From positions 1,550,001 to 1,614,000 of the forward strand of contig CP079955.1 in assembly GCA_019357535.2 (NCBI GenBank): DNA of 64,000 nt, in the 5' to 3' direction. Origin of the DNA: Macrococcus sp. 19Msa1099. Lineage in GTDB: Bacteria > Bacillota > Bacilli > Staphylococcales > Staphylococcaceae. The notes beneath the pieces were generated by a model, which saw nothing but the letters and a program-made list of their open reading frames with translations, was not told the DNA's origin and ran no database searches. The position numbers and the translations under genes are program-made. This document shows positions 9,943 through 18,645 of the stretch, piece by piece. The stretch's first letter is position 1, and each line of letters begins with the position of its first letter.

Positions 9943-10634
9943 TGGAGAATCTTAATACATTCGAACAGTTCATCCATTACTTCCAGGATAATGCAGGATA
10001 CGTCTTCCAGCTTTTCCTTGGGCACTTTCTAATCAGTATATACGGTGTACTGCTAGCAGCTATAGTAGGAATACCGATCGGTATATGGATCGCCAGACAT
10101 AGACGTCTTGTAACACCTGTAATCTCGATTGCGAATATCATACAAACAATCCCTGCCATCGCTTTACTTGCACTACTCATGCTGGCGATGGGGCTTGGTA
10201 AGAAGACTGTGATCATGGCCGTATTCCTCTATGCCTTATTGCCTATTATTAAGAACACATATACAGGTCTCAAAGCGGTTGACGAACATATCGTTGATGC
10301 TGGCCGTGGCATGGGGATGACAAAACGCCAACTGCTGACCATGGTAGAGTTACCCCTCAGCCTCTCAGTCATCATCGCAGGTATCCGTATCGCGCTCGTT
10401 ATCGCAATCGGAGTCACTGCTATCGGCTCATTTATCGGGGCACAAAGCTTAGGTGACATCATCATCCGCGGAACAAACGCCACAGATGGTACATCAATCA
10501 TCCTGGCCGGTGCGTTACCGACTGCGCTGATGGCTGTGCTTGCAGACATTATACTGGGTCTTATCGAACGTAGACTGGACCCGACAAAACGCAAGAAATT
10601 AAGTCAGACTGCACCGAGTGCAGAGAACGAGTAG
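9942..10634 (+). CDS. opuCD: OpuC permease subunit
   Basis: Second membrane subunit of the osmoprotectant transporter (230 residues, six predicted helices). The EAA-type loop is DAGRGMGMTKRQLLTMVELP. It overlaps opuCC by one base and is preceded by GGAGGTGC. The stop at 10634 is followed by about 60 bp before an independent lipoprotein gene, and no strong hairpin lies between. Confidence 0.94.
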   Translation: MENLNTFEQFIHYFQDNAGYVFQLFLGHFLISIYGVLLAAIVGIPIGIWIARHRRLVTPVISIANIIQTIPAIALLALLMLAMGLGKKTVIMAVFLYALLPIIKNTYTGLKAVDEHIVDAGRGMGMTKRQLLTMVELPLSLSVIIAGIRIALVIAIGVTAIGSFIGAQSLGDIIIRGTNATDGTSIILAGALPTALMAVLADIILGLIERRLDPTKRKKLSQTAPSAENE

Positions 10635-10697
10635 TTATTATGAACCCCAATATAATTATGGTACTCTAAGGTTAATTAAATCAATCGGAGGAATTTT

Positions 10698-11558
10698 ATG
10701 AAATCTAAACAGTTATTATCACTATTACTCGGTTCTACCTTGATCTTTACTGCTTGCGGACAAGATACAAAGAAAACAGAAGATACTAAATCTGAAGAAA
10801 AGAAAGCTGAAACCTCTACTGAATCTAAATCTTCTGAAACAGCATCTGAAAATAAAGCAACCGAAGTTAAAGATGCAGAAGCATTAGTTATAAAGGCTCA
10901 GGAAAAAGGGAAAACTATAAAAAGTTACCATGCAAACCTTGATACACAGTTAAAATCAGGTAGTGATACAAGCAATGTAAAGATGGAAATGTCTGTAGAT
11001 GATGCAAACAAGACTAAGATCAGTACAGATATGCAGAATCGATCGATGGATATGTATATATTCGATAAGAAAGTCATTATTACGCAAGATGGTCAGAACT
11101 ATATCGATGCTACGAGTGTAATGGAAGATCAAGTAAAGAATCAGCTTGATCAGCTTGATTATAACTCAGCGCTTAAAACACTAGACGCCTATAAAGATGG
11201 TGAGTTCAAATCAGTAGACAATGGCTACGAAATCACTAAGTCATTTAAAGGTCTCGATGAATATAAAAAACTCAGTGAAGCAACGGATTCAGAGGATGCC
11301 GTTAAAGCACTTGAAGGTCAGTTAAAGGATATTGATGGGAAAGCAACTATCACATTTGATAGAGACTTGATGATGACTAAGACAATTACTGATATTAATA
11401 TGACAGTGAAAGATAAGAAGATGAACACGAAGACAACAGCAACATATGATAAGTACAATCAAGTAAAAGCAATTGAAATTCCAGAAGGTGCGAAGAATGC
11501 ACAATCTATCGAAGAACTACAAAAATCTGAAGAAACTTCAACTGAAAAAGCATCATAA
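10698..11558 (+). CDS. Lipoprotein, DUF6612-like
   Basis: A 286-residue predicted lipoprotein. It has a signal peptide with a lipobox ending in TACG, a long Lys/Glu/Ser/Thr-rich linker (about residues 22-60), then a globular domain rich in beta strands. The domain resembles the LolA/LppX-like DUF6612 family of staphylococci, whose function is not known. Start ATG follows CGGAGGAA. The gene at 59986 encodes a related lipoprotein. Confidence 0.8.
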   Translation: MKSKQLLSLLLGSTLIFTACGQDTKKTEDTKSEEKKAETSTESKSSETASENKATEVKDAEALVIKAQEKGKTIKSYHANLDTQLKSGSDTSNVKMEMSVDDANKTKISTDMQNRSMDMYIFDKKVIITQDGQNYIDATSVMEDQVKNQLDQLDYNSALKTLDAYKDGEFKSVDNGYEITKSFKGLDEYKKLSEATDSEDAVKALEGQLKDIDGKATITFDRDLMMTKTITDINMTVKDKKMNTKTTATYDKYNQVKAIEIPEGAKNAQSIEELQKSEETSTEKAS

Positions 11559-11560
11559 AG

Positions 11561-11590
11561 ATAATCCAGACGATTAATCGTCTGGATTAT
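11561..11590. terminator. Bidirectional terminator
   Basis: A perfect 30-bp palindrome (15 bp per arm, centre 11575/11576) lies between the convergent lipoprotein and glucosaminidase genes. It is followed on the plus strand by TCTTTATA. It overlaps the stop codon of the minus-strand gene. Confidence 0.85.
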
Positions 11591-12414
11591 TCTTTATATT
11601 CATAAGTTGTAAAGTATTTTCCTTTAAGCTTCAGCTTCTTATAATCGTCTGCAATGCTGCGTGCATTATGATGTGCCCATCTGACGTCTGTTGCATACTG
11701 GTGATGTCCTGGATTTACAGGGTTAAAGCGCATACCATATAATGTGGCCTGTGCTTCATCATTTAAGAACTCTGTCTTGATAAACTTTGCCCCACCGACT
11801 ATTGCTTTTTCTGGTGTGTCCCAACCATGTCTAAATGCATATTTAGCCGCTTCATTCACAGGATCATGGTCGTAGGCTCCGATACCAAAGAAATTATAAT
11901 ATTTCTTATTCCCTTTACCAACCCTTCCTTTGGCGTCAACAGCGACACCTTTGGCAAGCTTACTCTTACCCTTACCTGTTTCCAGTAGTGCATGGTTGAT
12001 CAGATAGATCTCGTTAACATCATGCAGCCTGGAAGCTCTTGCGAAACTTGTTCCTTCGTTATTAAGAATCTCCTTGCCTTTTAACAGCTTATCCAATGTG
12101 GCGGGATGAATCTTCTGCGTCTTACTCAGATTTAAGAACTGATATTGCTGGGCGCTGTCGTCTTTTAATTTATCGATATTCATATACGTGTCAATCTGTT
12201 TACGTGTAGCAGCTTTCCATACGACTCCATTTGAATACATCGCCTGTGCTTTCATCTGTTTATCAAGTGCTTCTTTATAAGTATGCGACACATCAATGTG
12301 ACAATTTTTAAGTGCATTGTCTTCTGTCTTCTCACTGATCATAAGCGCGATAAACCCTAAAATAATCGTAGCGCATAACCCCAGTCCAACTAATGATTTA
12401 TTCTTATCATTCAT
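11587..12414 (-). CDS. Membrane-anchored endo-beta-N-acetylglucosaminidase, SagB-like
   Basis: A 275-residue peptidoglycan hydrolase with one N-terminal membrane anchor (residues 8-25) and a glycoside hydrolase family 73 domain. The signature EIYLINHALLETGKGKSKLA contains the catalytic Glu of the HALLETG motif, and YNFFGIGAYDHDP follows. Size and topology match staphylococcal SagB, which trims glycan strands. The start codon directly follows the stop of the DUF6440 gene, so the two are co-translated. The exact orthologue is inferred. Confidence 0.87.
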   Translation of the reverse strand: MNDKNKSLVGLGLCATIILGFIALMISEKTEDNALKNCHIDVSHTYKEALDKQMKAQAMYSNGVVWKAATRKQIDTYMNIDKLKDDSAQQYQFLNLSKTQKIHPATLDKLLKGKEILNNEGTSFARASRLHDVNEIYLINHALLETGKGKSKLAKGVAVDAKGRVGKGNKKYYNFFGIGAYDHDPVNEAAKYAFRHGWDTPEKAIVGGAKFIKTEFLNDEAQATLYGMRFNPVNPGHHQYATDVRWAHHNARSIADDYKKLKLKGKYFTTYEYKE

Positions 12415-12606
12415 CTATTTATAACCATCAGCAAGTAGCGGCTTCCCGTCTTTGTCGACCAATACTGTCATACCTCCCATCGCCGAAAATAGATATTGTA
12501 CACCTGTTTGTTCATCGACGACAATATAATTAGACATCATCTTAGATGGTTTACCAGATGCAGCGTTATAGTTAGTAAATCGTTTTTCCTCTTTATTCCC
12601 AAACAT
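12415..12606 (-). CDS. DUF6440 family protein
   Basis: A 63-residue soluble protein resembling DUF6440: conserved KRFT near the start, then IVVDEQTGVQYLF and GGMTVLVDKDGKPL. Its function is unknown. The ATG at 12606 lies 5 nt after AAAGGGTGA; an in-frame GTG at 12615 is part of that ribosome site. It is tightly joined to the glucosaminidase gene. Confidence 0.8.
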   Translation of the reverse strand: MFGNKEEKRFTNYNAASGKPSKMMSNYIVVDEQTGVQYLFSAMGGMTVLVDKDGKPLLADGYK

Positions 12607-12766
12607 ATAAATCACCCTTTAATATTTAATTACTTTAGATTACCCTCTTAAAGGATAGAATAACATTTAACAGCGACACTGTAGCTATAAAATCTCTTAT
12701 GTGATTACAAATTTACTTCTTCCTTTCTGTTAATGTATAATCATAAAAAAGAAGGAGGGATGTCAA

Positions 12767-13300
12767 TTGCCAGAACTTCAGCTCGTAAAACCGTCAATTG
12801 AATACAAGACAGACATCATGCGATATCGTGCAGATTTCGTAGTAAATAATGAGATCATTCATGGTTCATCGTCACTTCATAATTTTGATACCTTTGATCA
12901 CTGGTTTGAACGTCTTCAAGATGAGGAGATTCTAGATCGACTCCCAGAAGGATTTGTACCTTCTACACAATTTCTATGTATCAATGAAGATCAGAAGATT
13001 GTGGGTATGATTCATATCAGACATTATTTAAATGACTATTTAAATAATGTCGGGGGGCATATCGGTTATTCAGTAAGACCTGATGAAAGACGACAAGGTA
13101 TTGCAAAATGGATGTTGCATCAAGCACTGTTATTCCTTGAAACTAAAGGTGTGAAAAAGGCCCTTGTGACTTGTGACCATAATAATATTGCCAGTAAGAA
13201 CACCATTCTAGCTTGTGGTGGCATCTGTGAGAATAGCATACATGATACACATGATGATATTGATGTAGACCGTTACTGGATCAATATACAAAAACTTTAG
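12767..13300 (+). CDS. GNAT family N-acetyltransferase
   Basis: A 177-residue acetyltransferase. The acetyl-CoA-binding motif A is HIGYSVRPDERRQGIAKWML near residue 95, with R/QxxGxA in the usual place, and the NIASKNTILACGG segment follows. The substrate is unknown. The start is an unusual TTG at 12767, supported by AGGAGGG 8 nt upstream; a TATAAT box sits about 30 bp before it. It is monocistronic. Confidence 0.85.
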   Translation: MPELQLVKPSIEYKTDIMRYRADFVVNNEIIHGSSSLHNFDTFDHWFERLQDEEILDRLPEGFVPSTQFLCINEDQKIVGMIHIRHYLNDYLNNVGGHIGYSVRPDERRQGIAKWMLHQALLFLETKGVKKALVTCDHNNIASKNTILACGGICENSIHDTHDDIDVDRYWINIQKL

Positions 13301-13397
13301 CATTCATTAATATAACTCATAAAAAACTCAACACACTCCTGTAATCACTTCGTCAGCTTCAAGTTCACTTTCTTATTCTAGTCCTCCTACAATGAAA

Positions 13398-13426
13398 AAG
13401 GTAGATAACTCAAAGTTATCTACCTT
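13398..13426 (-). terminator. Terminator of the LPXTG protein gene
   Basis: A 13-bp perfect stem (13398-13410 with 13414-13426) with a 3-nt loop is followed on the minus strand by TTTTTCATT. It may also stop the convergent GNAT transcript. Confidence 0.82.
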
Positions 13427-13469
13427 ATATACTTATCTGTCCCTTAATCGAAAGTATATTAAATCTTTT

Positions 13470-15725
13470 TTATTTTGTTTTACGTTTGATTAAGAATAAA
13501 CCAAGAATCATCATTAATAGTGATAAAAACTCTTTTTTATAATCTTGATCTTCACCTGTTAAAGGTAGCGCTTTAGTCTCATTATCCTTAGCAACAGAAT
13601 CTGTATTGATAATAAGATCTTTCTTTTGTCCAGTAATGCTCACACCCAGAGCAGGTTCAGGATTAAATACAAGAAACTTCTGATCAACAGACGGTGTTAC
13701 TTGCTCTGCTGTCTCCTCTTTCGGTGTTAAAACTTCTTCTGATACAAGAGGTTCATCAGGTTCGATTACTGATGCTGTGTCCTCCTCAGGAACAGGAATT
13801 TGTGGAATCTGATTATCAGTATCTATATCCTCTTTCGGTGTTAAAACTTCTTCTGGTACAAGAGGTTCATCAGATTCGATTACTGATGCTGTGTCCTCCT
13901 CAGGAACAGGAATTTGTGGAATCTGATTATCATTTGTTGGTACTTCTGTCGTTGGTGCTTCTGTTGTTGGTGCTTCTGTCGTCGGTGCTTCTGTCGTCGG
14001 TGCTTCTGTCGTCGGTACTTCCGTTGTCGGCGCTTCCGTTGTCGGTACTTCTGTTGTTGGTACTTCTGTTGTCGGCGCTTCTGTTGTCGGCGCTTCTGTT
14101 GTTGGTGCTTCTGTTGTTGGTGCTTCTGTTGTTGGTGCTTCTGTCGTCGGTGCTTCTGTCGTCGGTGCTTCTGTCGTCGGTGCTTCTGTCGTCGGTGCTT
14201 CTGTCGTCGGTGCTTCTGTCGTCGGTGCTTCCGTTGTCGGCGCTTCCGTTGTCGGTGCTTCTGTCGTCGGCGCTTCCGTTGTTGGTACTTCTGTCGTCGG
14301 TGCTTCTGTTGTCGGCGCTTCTGTTGTCGGCGCTTCTGTCGTTGGTACTTCTGTCGTTGGTGCTTCCGTTGTCGGTGCTTCTGTCGTTGGTGCTTCTGTT
14401 GTCGGTATTTCTGTCGTTGGCGCTTCTGTTGTTGGTGCTTCCGTTGTTGGTTCTTCAGTTGTTGGTTCTAGTTCTTCTTTAATATTTGTAATCTCATGTA
14501 TAACTTCTGCTTGATTTCTGAAGTCGAGCACAATTTCCTGCGTATCCCCACTTACGTCTGCTTTATATCCATCTGGAAATACAATCTCTTTAACTGAATA
14601 TGTGCCACCTTTAATTTCGTTAAACGAGAGTTGTCCGTTGTCATCCGTCGTACCTTCAGCAACAACCTCCTCTGCTTTGTTCGTAAGCGAGAACTTTGCA
14701 CCTGCTAAGGGAGTCTTATTGCCTTCTTTATCTACTCCAACTTTGTTGATCGTCAGCTTACCATTATATTTCGCTAGCTCTCCTTCAATATTTCCTCCGG
14801 CGCTAATATTTTTAACAGTGGCATTACTTACTTCATTTTGTTGCACGCCATTCTTATCAATGTAATTGGTTGTAGCTCCATTACTAAATTCGTCTAATGA
14901 GCTATCAACAATCTTTGTATTGTAATATACCATCAGCTGCGTGTAATTCGGCTGATTGAAGCGAATATTGAAGCTATCTTTATTGATATACACTTCTCCG
15001 TATTGAGCCTCAAAATCTGCTTTTGACAAAGAGATAGTTGACTGACCCTTCGTGGTTACTGTGAACTGAAACGAATCTACATCATATGCCTGACCTTCGC
15101 CTAACTTATCTGTTATCATAGCAGGATCCCCTTGACGGAAATAATCCTGCTTATTGTTGAAGCGAATCGCCCAGCTCACTTGATTAGGAGCATCGGGCAG
15201 AATCTGGCCGCCTTTAAAGAAAGTTTCGTTGGAGACGCCTGCTTCTCCATATACTGGATTGTCAACTGTGATTGACTTTGTAATTGCAGTGTTACCAAAG
15301 TTTAAGTTCTTTTGTTTCGTGCCTTGCTCATCATCATTAAATTCAGTCGTGAAATAGAACTGGCCTTTAATGTTTGTGAGATCCTTTACGTTTTCATTGA
15401 ATGTGCATGAAATATTATTTGTAGTGACATTACAATTTCCTAGAACTTTACCATCAGCGTTTGAAAGGTTCATACTCGTTTCAAATCCTTTCAGTTCATC
15501 CGGCAACTGAACAAGCATCATATCTCCTGGTTCAATCTTTCTACCTGACGCATCAAAATCCACTGTAATTTTAACACGATCTCGATTTGTGAATGTAGTT
15601 TTTTCATTTTCTATCTTGATATCTTTTATTATATTTTGAGTTAAATCTTGAGCTAACGTTACATTTGGAGTTGCCAAAGATATAATCATGGACAATACAA
15701 CAAAAATAAACAATATTTTTTTCAT
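13470..15725 (-). CDS. LPXTG-anchored, MSCRAMM-like surface protein
   Basis: A cell-wall protein of about 751 residues, in order: a signal peptide (MKKILFIF to TLAQ); adhesin-type Ig domains resembling Big_8 and collagen-binding folds (about residues 30-315); one CnaB/SpaA domain (about 320-415); about 35 TTEAP/TTEVP pentapeptides; two 38-residue repeats; and a sorting signal LPLTGED with a hydrophobic helix and KRKTK tail. In the CnaB domain, Lys of TINKVG, Glu of YSVKEIV and Asn of EITNIK are placed for an intramolecular isopeptide bond. The ATG at 15725 follows GGGGAAG; an upstream in-frame ATG is less likely because it would put charged residues before the signal peptide. The ligand is unknown. 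Confidence 0.9.
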   Translation of the reverse strand: MKKILFIFVVLSMIISLATPNVTLAQDLTQNIIKDIKIENEKTTFTNRDRVKITVDFDASGRKIEPGDMMLVQLPDELKGFETSMNLSNADGKVLGNCNVTTNNISCTFNENVKDLTNIKGQFYFTTEFNDDEQGTKQKNLNFGNTAITKSITVDNPVYGEAGVSNETFFKGGQILPDAPNQVSWAIRFNNKQDYFRQGDPAMITDKLGEGQAYDVDSFQFTVTTKGQSTISLSKADFEAQYGEVYINKDSFNIRFNQPNYTQLMVYYNTKIVDSSLDEFSNGATTNYIDKNGVQQNEVSNATVKNISAGGNIEGELAKYNGKLTINKVGVDKEGNKTPLAGAKFSLTNKAEEVVAEGTTDDNGQLSFNEIKGGTYSVKEIVFPDGYKADVSGDTQEIVLDFRNQAEVIHEITNIKEELEPTTEEPTTEAPTTEAPTTEIPTTEAPTTEAPTTEAPTTEVPTTEAPTTEAPTTEAPTTEVPTTEAPTTEAPTTEAPTTEAPTTEAPTTEAPTTEAPTTEAPTTEAPTTEAPTTEAPTTEAPTTEAPTTEAPTTEVPTTEVPTTEAPTTEVPTTEAPTTEAPTTEAPTTEAPTTEVPTNDNQIPQIPVPEEDTASVIESDEPLVPEEVLTPKEDIDTDNQIPQIPVPEEDTASVIEPDEPLVSEEVLTPKEETAEQVTPSVDQKFLVFNPEPALGVSITGQKKDLIINTDSVAKDNETKALPLTGEDQDYKKEFLSLLMMILGLFLIKRKTK
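13716..13931. repeat. Two 114-bp direct repeats in the LPXTG gene
   Basis: Two nearly identical copies, 114 bp (38 codons) apart, encode the DNQIPQIPVPEEDTAS-type segment between the pentapeptide region and the sorting signal. They differ by a few substitutions, consistent with recent duplication. Confidence 0.9.
13937..14470. repeat. 15-bp coding repeats, TTEAP stalk
   Basis: About 35 tandem 15-bp units encode Thr-Thr-Glu-Ala/Val-Pro. Synonymous codons alternate (GTT/GTC, GGC/GGT), which shows block duplications. This type of stalk spans the cell wall, and its length is expected to vary between strains. Confidence 0.95.
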
Positions 15726-15773
15726 TTTAAATCTTCCCCTACTCATTTTTTGAACACTATTTGAATTATACAA

Positions 15774-16170
15774 AAAAAATAAATAAAAACAAGAAAAAAT
15801 TCACAAAATATAGAAATATACTTTACCTATTTTTAATTATTACAAAAAGGAAGTTATTATATAATAAAACTTCAAACTCTTTAAAATCTAATAAAACTCT
15901 TTAATAAGGGTTTATAATAGGTTTTTTACATATATTTTTGTTATATTCACATAATAAAAATATATGTAATTATACTCTAAAAATTTTGCTATTTTGTGAC
16001 ATAAATCACTGTATTTTGTGAATGTTTTCATACGGTGAATTTTTATAATGAAACTTTCGAGAGTATATTGTCTTTTTTATTCTCTAAAAACACATTGTAT
16101 AAATAGAACAATTATACTTATAACACATTGTTTCTATATAGAAGTCGAAGTCACAAATGATTAACTAAAC
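15774..16170. other. AT-rich intergenic region with a 19-bp inverted repeat
   Basis: No open frame is convincing here. The stretch is very AT-rich and holds an inverted repeat (15926-15944 and 15951-15969, 6-nt loop, one mismatch in 19). It lies upstream of the LPXTG gene, so its promoter and possible operators are expected here. Confidence 0.7.
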
Positions 16171-16175
16171 TTAAA

Positions 16176-16202
16176 ACGTCTTACAGATTTCCTGTAAGAC
16201 GT
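16176..16202. terminator. Orphan terminator-like hairpin
   Basis: An 11-bp perfect stem, ACGTCTTACAG and CTGTAAGACGT, with a 5-nt loop is followed on the minus strand by TTTTAAG. No intact gene ends here. It could be a leftover of a lost gene or a backup stop for the nuclease transcript. Confidence 0.55.
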
Positions 16203-16325
16203 AGTTTATTAGTATTGTTATAAAACAAAGATATGGCGCGCTTCGTCTACGACCTACTAAAAAAGCGGAAGAATTTCCTGTAGTAGCTCACATTCTATAA
16301 TATTCTTCAATTCTGATTGTACAAA

Positions 16326-16352
16326 AAAAGCAATCCCATCAGGATTGCTTTT
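16326..16352 (-). terminator. Terminator of the nuclease gene
   Basis: An 11-bp stem (16326-16336 with 16342-16352) with a 5-nt loop is followed on the minus strand by a T run. It overlaps the nuclease stop codon. Confidence 0.88.
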
Positions 16353-17148
16353 AGTTATTCTTCATCCATGGCTGGTATGCTACGTTTGATGCTTCACAAG
16401 CGAGTTTGTCTTTATCACGATCATGTTTCTTGTTATAAGAGATATGATGAATTGTCACGCCATATGGATAGTATTTTTTCATTGCCGTACAATTTTTAAA
16501 TGTCTTCGGTGCACCTTTACGATATTTTGAAGTTGGATAACCAGCTTTTGTTGTAGGCTGTTTCGCAACTGGTTTTGCAGCTGGCTTTGGTGCTGGTTTT
16601 GGTGCTTGTTTAACGACGGGCTTCTTCGGATTATAGATAAATCCTTCACCACGTGTATTCACATACCCAGGAATCGACCAGATACGAAGTTTCTTAGCCT
16701 TCGCAACCGACTCGGTTTTCTTAAGTGCATTTAGATAATACTTCTGAGAATAGACGTAGCCTATACGTGCATATCCTGAACGTACCATTTCATCATTGAC
16801 TAAACGATTGTTGGCATATAGATATACAAGATGACGGCCATAACGGTCTGTCTTTTGATTGTTATCATACTGCATCGAAAGATTCGCATAACGTAAGTAG
16901 CTATCCAAATACTTCCCCGCTTCTACCGCATATGGCTGGACAGGTTTCTTTGGATCCTTCGATTCAGGTGTATCAATAAGCAACAAACGAAGTGTGATTG
17001 CTTTATTACCTTGCTTAACGCGTACAGTATCACCATCAACTACTGATACAAACTTCACCGGAATTTTCTTTTAAATGGCGTGTGATTGAGTAGCTGGGTA
17101 AAAAGAAAACAATAATAATAAAATAGTAAAAATTTTAATACGCTTCAT
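16351..17148 (-). pseudogene. Secreted thermonuclease gene interrupted by an in-frame stop
   Basis: The 235-codon downstream part encodes a staphylococcal-nuclease domain (VVDGDTVRV, LRLLLIDTPESK, TDRYGRHLVYLY with the expected Asp, Arg and Glu residues), a Pro/Ala/Lys linker and a C-terminal excalibur domain (CTAMKKYYPYGV to DRDKDKLACE). Upstream in the same frame, behind GGAGG, ATG 17148 opens a 25-residue signal peptide ending in ATQSHA. An ochre codon TAA (17073-17071) then breaks the frame exactly after the predicted cleavage site. The remaining frame can restart only at GTG 17058 and would lack a signal peptide. It could be an inactive allele, a readthrough gene or a sequencing error. 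Confidence 0.85.
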
Positions 17149-17272
17149 TTTTTCCTCCAGAATAATTTATTTTACTATTATTATAATCAACTTGTACGAA
17201 AAAGATAGACTAAAATTTAATATTTTTTATTTTTTTGTTAAAATATAGAAAATACTGTTAGGAGGCTTCATA

Positions 17273-17473
17273 ATGGCGATTAAAGTCTTATTCTTGTTCA
17301 ACTTTATTATCATACCCATCGTTTGGGTCGCTGGCAGCTTGATATTTGCAGCGATAGGAAATAGAAGTTTATCAGAAGCATATGTCGATGGGCTCGGTGT
17401 ATGTGCATTTTACTACTTCTTCTTAAGCGTGTTTGTATATATATTCTATATTAGAAAGAAGGTTCCGGAATGA
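17273..17473 (+). CDS. Small membrane protein
   Basis: A 66-residue hydrophobic protein with two predicted transmembrane helices (about residues 5-30 and 42-60). Start ATG is 8 nt after TTAGGAGG. Its stop overlaps the next start by 4 bp, so it forms a two-gene unit with the 82-residue membrane protein. I do not recognise a family. Confidence 0.7.
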   Translation: MAIKVLFLFNFIIIPIVWVAGSLIFAAIGNRSLSEAYVDGLGVCAFYYFFLSVFVYIFYIRKKVPE

Positions 17474-17718
17474 TTGAAGAGCAAAAGAAAAATAAAATTG
17501 AAATGGTACAAAATATATTCCTAGGGTTATTAGGACTTGGTTTAATAATTAAAATATTTATCCCTGTATTTGAATATGTTATGGACATTGCAGCAGTTGG
17601 TTTAGTGACTACACTGCTTTATAAAGCAACGCTGGAAAAACATACAGGTAAAGCCTTTTTATATTCATTGCTGTTACTTTTAATATTTATATTAATATTT
17701 ACACAACGTATGAATTAA
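17470..17718 (+). CDS. Small membrane protein
   Basis: An 82-residue protein with a charged N-terminus and two or three hydrophobic helices (about residues 13-30, 33-50 and 60-78). It is coupled to the preceding gene by an ATGA overlap and ends at a strong terminator. No family was recognised; the pairing of two small membrane proteins suggests they act together. Confidence 0.7.
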   Translation: MIEEQKKNKIEMVQNIFLGLLGLGLIIKIFIPVFEYVMDIAAVGLVTTLLYKATLEKHTGKAFLYSLLLLLIFILIFTQRMN

Positions 17719-17756
17719 AATAACCATCCCATAAATTATTTATGGGATGGTTATTT
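17718..17756 (+). terminator. Strong terminator
   Basis: An 18-bp perfect stem (17718-17735 with 17739-17756) with a 3-nt loop is followed by TTCA. It overlaps the stop codon of the 82-residue membrane protein. Confidence 0.9.
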
Positions 17757-17841
17757 TTCACATATATCCACGCAATAATGCCAGACACGATATAGAGTAC
17801 AATTATACTCTATGCGATTATAATTTTAATTGTCTTATTCG

Positions 17842-18372
17842 TTACTTACCATACCACTCTGCTTCCGATATCACTTCATTTATATCGAAGTCGTGTGCAT
17901 ATTCTCGTTCAAACTCACGCTTGATCCATTCAATGACTGATGTATCTTCAGAGATGATATCAATATAGAATGGACTGAGTCTAATGAAAGTCTGCTCGTT
18001 ATACAAATAACTGATAAATGGATGGTTTTCTTTAACTTTCGTATATTTGATATAGTTTACCGCATCTGATTGACTCAGATGATTAATATTCGCCATCATC
18101 ACTACTAGATCATAGTGCTTCTGTTCTATCTTATATTCCTGATAATTTGAAATATTCAATACTGTCCATAACCTGAAATTACATTTATTGTAGGCACTTG
18201 ATAAATATAATAAATTAACATCTCCACCAAAGATATGACCCACTAATCTTCGATATTTAAAATACGTTAAACGCGATTCGTAAAACCTCACGCGATGTTG
18301 ATTCTTAAACTGCATGAATGGCGACAACTGTTTATTTAAAATATCATATCCAGCACTAATAATAGATGACAT
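17842..18372 (-). CDS. Hypothetical protein
   Basis: About 176 residues, soluble, rich in aromatic and charged residues, without a signal peptide or membrane helix. The central YKIEQKHYDLVVMMANINHL and the acidic C-terminus (REYAHDFDINEVISEAEWYG) are its most distinctive parts. The ATG at 18372 follows AAGGAGTG at 5 nt; an in-frame start 27 bp upstream has no ribosome site. It is monocistronic, and I do not recognise the family. Confidence 0.7.
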   Translation of the reverse strand: MSSIISAGYDILNKQLSPFMQFKNQHRVRFYESRLTYFKYRRLVGHIFGGDVNLLYLSSAYNKCNFRLWTVLNISNYQEYKIEQKHYDLVVMMANINHLSQSDAVNYIKYTKVKENHPFISYLYNEQTFIRLSPFYIDIISEDTSVIEWIKREFEREYAHDFDINEVISEAEWYGK

Positions 18373-18470
18373 GGTGTCACTCCTTCCACTATAATCCATA
18401 TTTTAATAATATATATATTTTTCAACTTTAGCAAAGTATGTTATAATAAATATACAAAAAAATAGCTCGT

Positions 18471-18573
18471 ATCTTATTTAGAGTAGGTGGAGGGACTTGG
18501 CCCTATGAAACCTCAGCAGCAGGCTTATGCACTGTGCTAATTCCAACAAGATGTAATCTTGAAAGATAAGAAG
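18471..18573 (+). promoter_or_regulatory. SAM-I riboswitch (S-box)
   Basis: The conserved S-box core is present: AGGTGGAGGGAC, GGCCCTATGAAACC, GCAGC, GTGCTAATTCC and GAAAGATAAGA, with P1 formed by TCTTAT and ATAAGA. An extended -10 promoter (TATGTTATAAT, ending at 18447) lies just upstream. The 3' P1 strand TAAGAAG (18567-18573) can pair with CTTCTTA (18588-18594) of the terminator, which gives the classic SAM-dependent switch. Confidence 0.95.
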
Positions 18574-18582
18574 TTCTTAACA

Positions 18583-18618
18583 AAGCTCTTCTTACTTTAA
18601 GATGAGCTTATTTTTATT
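18583..18618 (+). terminator. S-box attenuator terminator
   Basis: A 12-bp stem with one mismatch (18583-18594 with 18598-18609) is followed by ATTTTTATT. It is mutually exclusive with the antiterminator formed with the riboswitch 3' strand, and would stop transcription when SAM is abundant. Confidence 0.85.
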
Positions 18619-18645
18619 GTAATCATTTTATAAGGAGTGTTTTGT

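Noticed and set aside
13694-14482. Long plus-strand frames (262 and 185 codons) opposite the adhesin stalk
   Set aside because: They are leucine/valine- or arginine/cysteine-only shadows of the 15-bp coding repeats, with no ribosome site; the minus-strand protein has a full domain plan.
16226-16330. Short plus-strand peptide near the orphan hairpin
   Set aside because: A 16-codon frame (MARFVYDLLKKRKNFL) with no ribosome site and no recognisable relative.
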